Below are positions 6,490 through 9,464 of a stretch of DNA of 9,464 nt, piece by piece. This DNA comes from Anaerolineales bacterium (GTDB taxonomy: Bacteria; Chloroflexota; Anaerolineae; Anaerolineales; E44-bin32). The position numbers were made by a program, and so were the translations under genes. A model generated the notes under the pieces. That model was given only the letters and a program-made list of their open reading frames with translations, was not told where the DNA came from and ran no database searches. The stretch is from positions 7,725 to 17,188 of the forward strand of contig WVZH01000296.1 in assembly GCA_011772595.1 (NCBI GenBank). The letters run 5' to 3'. Numbering within the stretch: position 1 is the first letter of the stretch; every line of letters begins with the position of its first letter.

Positions 6490-6610
6490 ATCTAACGGCT
6501 GGGAGCTGAGCAGCCCCGGTTCCATCATAATACGGAGAAGCTCGTTCTCTTCGGAACGAGCTTCGGGTGTCCAGGTTCGCCGAAGCAGGGTCCGCTCCAG
6601 CGAGTTGCTA
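6490..6610 (-). other. attC: attC site (121 bp)
   Basis: On the minus strand the R'' side (6610-6604) reads TAGCAAC, a divergent core that keeps AAC, then CGCTGGAGCGGACC. The other end is GTTAGAT (6496-6490), a perfect GTTRRRY. L boxes pair as GGAGCGGACC against GGAGC-TGAGC, again with one extra G only on the R'' side. The tip is a perfect 11-bp hairpin, GAAGCTCGTTC (6537-6547) and GAACGAGCTTC (6554-6564), with a 6-base loop. The GNAT gene's TAG stop is inside the R'' core itself. The next cassette begins GTTAGATAGCGCC and reaches its ATG 53 bases later. Confidence 0.7.
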
Positions 6611-7449
6611 TGCGCCATTGACATTCCATTCAGTTTGAGTCGCTTCACTACTACAGATGTAAATACCAAACTTAAAGTATTCCCGATATCCGAGCCGGCG
6701 GTACATTCCCAGTCCCTTCTCGGTTGATCCTAAAATGCCTATTCGGTACCCCAGAGCTCGGGCTTCCTGTAGTGGAAGGAGTGTCAGTGCAGAGCCAATT
6801 CCCTGCCCACGTACTTCTTTTAAAGTGGCAACTAAATAGATTCCGCTACACCCGAACTCAGGAGGAGCGAGGAACAGGCAACAGGTTCTCCTTCAAGCCA
6901 ACCAAGATAATGGCGTAACGGCAGCTCAAAGCCCAAACTCGAGAGGATATCGAAAAAGAGATTACCAACAGAAACAGGAATCCCATAACCAGTGGCAAAG
7001 GTACTAATCATCTGCTCCAGTGTCTTCAAGTCTCCTACATGCTCTATCGATAGATCGGAAGGTGTTGTCAAATCCTCGTTCAACTCTGGCAAATGGACAG
7101 CCATCCCGGGAAAATCTGTAATATGGGTGAGACCATGTGCCTCCAGATAATTGTCCAAGTCGACTGGCCGCATAGACGGACTGGTTATCCATCGTATGGG
7201 TAGACTTCTAGACTTGAAATGTGACAGCGTTTCCTCGATTCCTGTATCTATTTCGTCGTGGGTGAATTGTGCACGAAGAACGTTATTTAATAATAGGGAT
7301 GGAATATCGCAGGTCAACCGGATCATGTCTGGACCGTCGTATAATTCGACTTGTGGTGAACGACCCAAATTCATCCAGAAATCAAACATGTTGGCTTCAA
7401 TGGCCTCCACGAGCGTTGACGGTGATAGGTCCCCTACAATCTCACTCAA
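6608..7449 (-). pseudogene. GNAT-family N-acetyltransferase, interrupted by a one-base frameshift
   Basis: GNAT enzymes transfer an acetyl group from acetyl-CoA to an amine. The first frame gives 205 aa (TTG 7449 to TAG 6832), ending LLLSSGVAESI. Adding one base near 6841-6846 (minus-strand GCGGAATC read as GCGGGAATC) restores GVAGIYLVATLKEVRGQGIG, then SALTLLPLQEARALGYRIGILGS and KGLGMYRRLGYREYFKFGIY. This is the acetyl-CoA pyrophosphate loop (RGQGIG) and the usual C-terminal GNAT end, for 280 aa in all, stopping TAG at 6610-6608 inside the attC core. The N-terminal half looks like a degenerate second GNAT-like lobe. TTG is the start because AAGGAG (7461-7456) lies 6 bases before it. The upstream 38 bases begin GTTAGGCGCC, a classical cassette boundary. 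As read it lacks the catalytic loop. The change may be a real mutation or a sequencing error. Confidence 0.8.
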
Positions 7450-7487
7450 TTATTTCTCCTTCCATCTTGTTACGCAAAAGTTATGGC

Positions 7488-7612
7488 GCCTAACGATTCG
7501 AGATAGGCGACCGGGGGGAACGAGCCTTCTCTAGTATTTCAAGAACCCCAATCAAACTACGTGGCCTGCAATTCACCCGGCTTCCCCGGTCCGCCCCATT
7601 GGGTGGTTAGAC
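7488..7612 (-). other. attC: attC site (125 bp), best preserved in the window
   Basis: On the minus strand it begins GTCTAAC (7612-7606, perfect RYYYAAC), 4 bases after the CPBP stop codon, and ends GTTAGGC (7494-7488, perfect GTTRRRY) followed by GCC, the commonest cassette junction. L boxes are GGCGGACCGGGG (7595-7584) on the R'' side and GGCG-ACCGGGG (7506-7516) on the R' side. They are exactly complementary except for one extra G in the R'' arm, the diagnostic extrahelical base. Unpaired spacers of about 10 bases separate core and L boxes on both sides. The length is close to that of Vibrio superintegron sites. Integrase would cut between G and TT at 7494/7493. Confidence 0.87.
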
Positions 7613-7616
7613 CGCC

Positions 7617-8315
7617 TTATGTGATGAGCTGGGTTAGAGAAAACACTCCCCATAGATTGATCAGACTATGGACTACGGCTCCGATACGCCAGTTCTGCGT
7701 TCGCATAACAACATACGAAATTGGCAACCACGTTACAAAGATCCCCGGCACATTTCCTGGAAAATAGAAGTGATATATCCCAAATAAGAGCGAGTTGACG
7801 ACAGGGGCCATCCATCCCCAGTGCTCCATTCTTGGAAGAAGAAATCCGCGGAAGTAAAGCTCCTCGATAATAGGTGCAACGAAGCCAGAAAGAATGACGC
7901 CTAGACCGAGGGTGATCGACCGCTGGGTTTGAGAAACACCGATCAAACCACGGATGAGCGCTTCTTGTGTAGCCCATGATGGAAGAAAGATTGCCAGATG
8001 AGTCTCAAGATACTGATAGATAGGGGACATAGGAATCGACAGGACTCCCCAACAAATAAACAGTAAGGGGGGCAACAACATGTATTCAGCAGCCGTTCCC
8101 TGGCGGCGATAGTCAACGGCTTCCATCACGGCTCTTCTTCCTGTGAATCTCGAGCTCCAAAACAACATCACACCTAGTTCAATGGGCGCCAGACAAATCG
8201 GAATTGAAATCAAGAGGGCAAGGTATCCTGTAAACCCGCACTGGATGAACGCGCGCGAGAGGACGAAGAAGAAGCCTGCAAATATCAGTCCCGGTAGCAG
8301 GTGAAGCACAATCAA
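7617..8315 (-). CDS. CPBP-family intramembrane glutamic protease homologue (Abi/CAAX)
   Basis: This is a polytopic membrane protein of the CPBP (CAAX protease and bacteriocin-processing, Pfam Abi) family, related to Rce1. Motif 1 is PIIEELYFRGFLLPRM, with catalytic E151/E152 and R156 when numbered from the TTG at 8315. Motif 2 is SLLFGIYHF, with H182. Motif 3 is AVVHSLINLWG, with H216 and N220. Helices lie at about 5-25, 32-55, 78-97, 135-150, 165-185, 190-205 and 212-230. In bacteria such proteins process or protect against bacteriocins, or remain uncharacterised. The TTG start is doubtful: it falls in the first helix with no ribosome site, and the frame stays open upstream. AGAGGAG (8377-8371) stands 7 bases before an in-frame ATA at 8363, which would add 16 residues. 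The stop is 4 bases from the attC core, so this is a single-gene cassette. Confidence 0.85.
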   Translation of the reverse strand: MIVLHLLPGLIFAGFFFVLSRAFIQCGFTGYLALLISIPICLAPIELGVMLFWSSRFTGRRAVMEAVDYRRQGTAAEYMLLPPLLFICWGVLSIPMSPIYQYLETHLAIFLPSWATQEALIRGLIGVSQTQRSITLGLGVILSGFVAPIIEELYFRGFLLPRMEHWGWMAPVVNSLLFGIYHFYFPGNVPGIFVTWLPISYVVMRTQNWRIGAVVHSLINLWGVFSLTQLIT

Positions 8316-8401
8316 CAGAAGCCCCGAGGTTTGAGTTTGCTCGTTCCTTCCTATTGCTGTTATGTCTGAACTCCTCTATGTAGATTCTCCAAATAAAGGC
8401 G

Positions 8402-8700
8402 GCTTAACGGTCTTCAGCCCTGGACTGTCCGTCCACCTGTGCCTGCCTGTCCTGGCCGACAGGCCAGGGCGCCACAGGTGCAGCAGGACAGGCTGCCTGT
8501 CCTGGCTGGCCGCTAGGCCTGGCCAGGGAGCAGCCTGCTTTCACCTTCGATCATACACCAACTCTAGGAAAATACGTACGAATCTCGGGGGCGTTTATCC
8601 TGAGCCCTTCGACCTCGCTCAGGATAAACTCCACGCCGACCCTGAGCTTGGCGAAGGGGAAGCACGCAGTCGAAGAGTCCGCTCCAGCGAGTTGATAGAC
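8402..8700 (-). other. attC: attC-like site B (oversized, about 300 bp)
   Basis: On the minus strand the R'' side reads GTCTATCAACTCGCTGGAGCGGACTC (shown in part: CTATCAACT then GGAGCGGAC, 8698-8677). It shares CAACTCGCTGGAGCGGAC with the 6490-6610 site, although TATCAAC departs from RYYYAAC. The far end is GTTAAGC (8408-8402), a perfect GTTRRRY. L boxes are only loosely paired (GGACTC against GGACTG). The middle is the dispersed repeat with nested palindromes. It separates the 187-aa gene from the CPBP gene just as the other sites separate their genes. Function is uncertain given its length and worn core. Confidence 0.5.
8413..8629. repeat. dispersed palindromic repeat, copy B
   Basis: This is the fullest copy. 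It opens GAGCCCTGGACTGTC-like (here CAGCCCTGG), then CACCTGTG...CACAGGTG enclosing CCTGGCCGACAGGCCAGG. A second CCTGTCCTGG...CCTGGCCAGG block follows, then GATCATACACCAACTCTAGG. It ends with a perfect 13-bp hairpin, GTTTATCCTGAGC (8593-8605) and GCTCAGGATAAAC (8617-8629), around loop CCTTCGACCTC. A further CCCTGAGCTTGGCGAAGGGG unit follows at 8640-8659. Plus- and minus-strand open frames crossing it are chance. Confidence 0.82.
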
Positions 8701-8724
8701 GCCGATGAAACTCTACACAAATGA

Positions 8725-8744
8725 GCCGCCAGTCGAAGCGGCGG
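8725..8744. terminator. GC-rich hairpin downstream of the 187-aa gene
   Basis: CCGCC (8726-8730) pairs with GGCGG (8740-8744) around a 9-base loop, 14 bases after the stop of the 187-aa gene on the minus strand. There is no strong T-run on either side (only TTT at 8745-8747 on the plus strand), so it may be a weak terminator or an mRNA 3'-end stabiliser. Confidence 0.3.
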
Positions 8745-8757
8745 TTTCCGTGCGCTC

Positions 8758-9321
8758 TCATAACCAGCCTAGCATGGCGGCCACTTGAGTCGCTAGGAAA
8801 ATAAGCCATACTACAATCAGCACCCACCCGATGCGGTCTACTGTTCGTGGCACGCTGAGGGGTTTATATTGGGCCTTCATAACAGAAATCATCGCGGCAA
8901 CTCTTGGTCTTTCGGGGTATTCCTCCCCCCTCGAAGCCCTGTCGACATAGCTTATGTAGCTTTCACTGTATAAATCTAACTCCTCTTCAATTTCAACGAT
9001 GCGAAAGTACAGCATATTCTGGACGAAATACCACACAGATGCCATTTTCTTCCACCAGTACATAAGGATGATAGATAGAGCTCCGATGGCTGCTCGTAGC
9101 ATATAGTCATAAGGTCTTGGACTGTCGGGGATAGTGCCACCTAGCAAGGCTAATCCAGCAATCGAACCTGTGACCAAAACAGCAGCTGTGCTCCAAATGT
9201 TTCCTTCTAGATGGTCGGCGTTGGTTCTTGAAAGTTCATATTCTTTCAGAAGGGCTTGAACTCGGATATCTGATGGTCTGGACGCTGTTACATTCTCTGT
9301 TTGCGCTTCTTGAGTTGCCAT
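8758..9321 (-). CDS. hypothetical three-helix membrane protein (RipA/SLATT-like layout)
   Basis: The 187-aa protein has a charged N-terminal helix (DIRVQALLKEYELSRTNADHLEGN, 18-41). Membrane helices follow at about 44-62 (STAAVLVTGSIAGLALLGG), 73-90 (MLRAAIGALSIILMYWW) and 165-185 (GWVLIVVWLIFLATQVAAM). Between the last two is a long amphipathic cytoplasmic stretch (95-160, VQNMLYFRIVEIEEELDLY). The layout recalls small RipA-type or SLATT-domain membrane proteins, some of which accompany defence or nucleotide-signalling systems, but I see no diagnostic motif and assign no function. The ATG at 9321 is preceded by purine-rich AGGAAGGATT and a further AGGAGG. The 64-bp leader begins at GTTAGGCGCC of attC C, so this is again a single-gene cassette, ended by site B. 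Confidence 0.75.
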   Translation of the reverse strand: MATQEAQTENVTASRPSDIRVQALLKEYELSRTNADHLEGNIWSTAAVLVTGSIAGLALLGGTIPDSPRPYDYMLRAAIGALSIILMYWWKKMASVWYFVQNMLYFRIVEIEEELDLYSESYISYVDRASRGEEYPERPRVAAMISVMKAQYKPLSVPRTVDRIGWVLIVVWLIFLATQVAAMLGWL

Positions 9322-9378
9322 AATCCTTCCTTTCTTACCTCCTAATGCCTTGAGTTCACTTCCCTCTGGCGAAATGGC

Positions 9379-9464
9379 GCCTAACAGATTTGAGCCCTGG
9401 ACTGTCCGTCCACCTGTGCCTGCCTGTCCTGGCCGACAGGCCAGGGCGCCACAGGTGCAGGCAG
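9379..9464 (-). other. attC: attC-like site C (R' side; runs off the right edge)
   Basis: On the minus strand the visible end is GTTAGGC (9385-9379) followed by GCCATTT. GTTAGGCGCCAT is also the junction of the best attC (7488-7612). Next to the core, on the plus strand, is TTTGAGCCCTGGACTGTCC, the same arm as sites A and B, then the CACCTGTG...CACAGGTG palindrome enclosing CCTGGCCGACAGGCCAGG. The R'' arm lies beyond base 9464. It would be the site of the next cassette nearer to the integrase. Confidence 0.6.
9390..9464. repeat. dispersed palindromic repeat, copy C (partial)
   Basis: About 70 bases are almost identical to the first part of copy B: GAGCCCTGGACTGTCCGTCC, the paired CACCTGTG (9411-9418) and CACAGGTG, and the inner CCTGGCC GACA GGCCAGG hairpin. 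It is cut by the window edge. Confidence 0.82.

Noticed and set aside
6838..6850. Programmed ribosomal frameshift in the GNAT gene
   Set aside because: There is no slippery heptamer or downstream stimulator, and GNAT enzymes are not known to use one. Mutation or read error is simpler.
7151..7534. 127-aa plus-strand frame
   Set aside because: It is antisense to the GNAT gene and runs into the attC.
8362..8827. Open frames on both strands across repeat copy B
   Set aside because: Their sequence is the translated repeat (WLAARPGQG, EPFDLAQD types), which occurs as translated noise in many genomes. No ribosome site or motif supports them.
2958..9464. Repeat copies A-C as IS or MITE elements
   Set aside because: No terminal inverted repeats with target duplications and no transposase are seen; their ends coincide with attC arms.
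1..9464. CRISPR array, tRNA or rRNA genes
   Set aside because: There are no regularly spaced short direct repeats, and no tRNA cloverleaf or rRNA-like stretch was found by eye on either strand.

Overview
The window is best read as part of an integron gene-cassette array carried on the minus strand. Apart from the sigma/anti-sigma pair near the middle, the genes I accept read right to left. Most are single-gene units ending within a few bases of a long imperfect palindrome that begins with RYYYAAC and ends with GTTRRRY, the two core boxes of an integron attC recombination site. Three of these palindromes (5691-5820, 6490-6610, 7488-7612) have paired inner L boxes in which only the arm next to the upstream gene carries one unpaired extra base. 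That is the asymmetry that sets strand choice in attC recombination. No integrase and no attI are in the window. From the orientation they would lie beyond base 9464. The organism cannot be fixed from the sequence. The GTGACAGGCACCT palindrome, the TTCGAC...GCTCAGG repeats and the sigma/anti-sigma style suggest to me an uncultured environmental bacterium, possibly Chloroflexota (Anaerolineae-like). That is recollection, not proof.

Layout from right to left, the reading direction of the cassettes: attC C at the right edge; a 187-aa three-helix membrane protein; a very long attC (B); a CPBP-family intramembrane protease homologue; a classical 125-bp attC; a GNAT acetyltransferase broken by a single-base frameshift; a 121-bp attC; a decayed 200-aa membrane protein; a 130-bp attC with one worn core box; a 75-aa orphan. 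Next come a 33-bp perfect palindrome and an ECF sigma factor/membrane anti-sigma operon on the plus strand, about 480 bp with no gene, a small cupin, a 210-bp attC (A), a 2.7-kb phosphoenolpyruvate-synthase/rifampicin-phosphotransferase-like gene, and one arm of a further attC at the left edge.

The cassette genes share no pathway, as usual for integrons: a dikinase-type phosphotransferase, an acetyltransferase, a membrane protease, a cupin and unknown membrane proteins. They probably depend on read-through from upstream, except the phosphotransferase, which has a possible promoter and operator in a 77-nt leader. The sigma/anti-sigma operon looks like a self-contained envelope-stress or signal-response switch, and the attC boundaries around it are missing or decayed. 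Sites A, B and C share a long inner repeat made of nested palindromes, so they form a related family of oversized attC-like sites.
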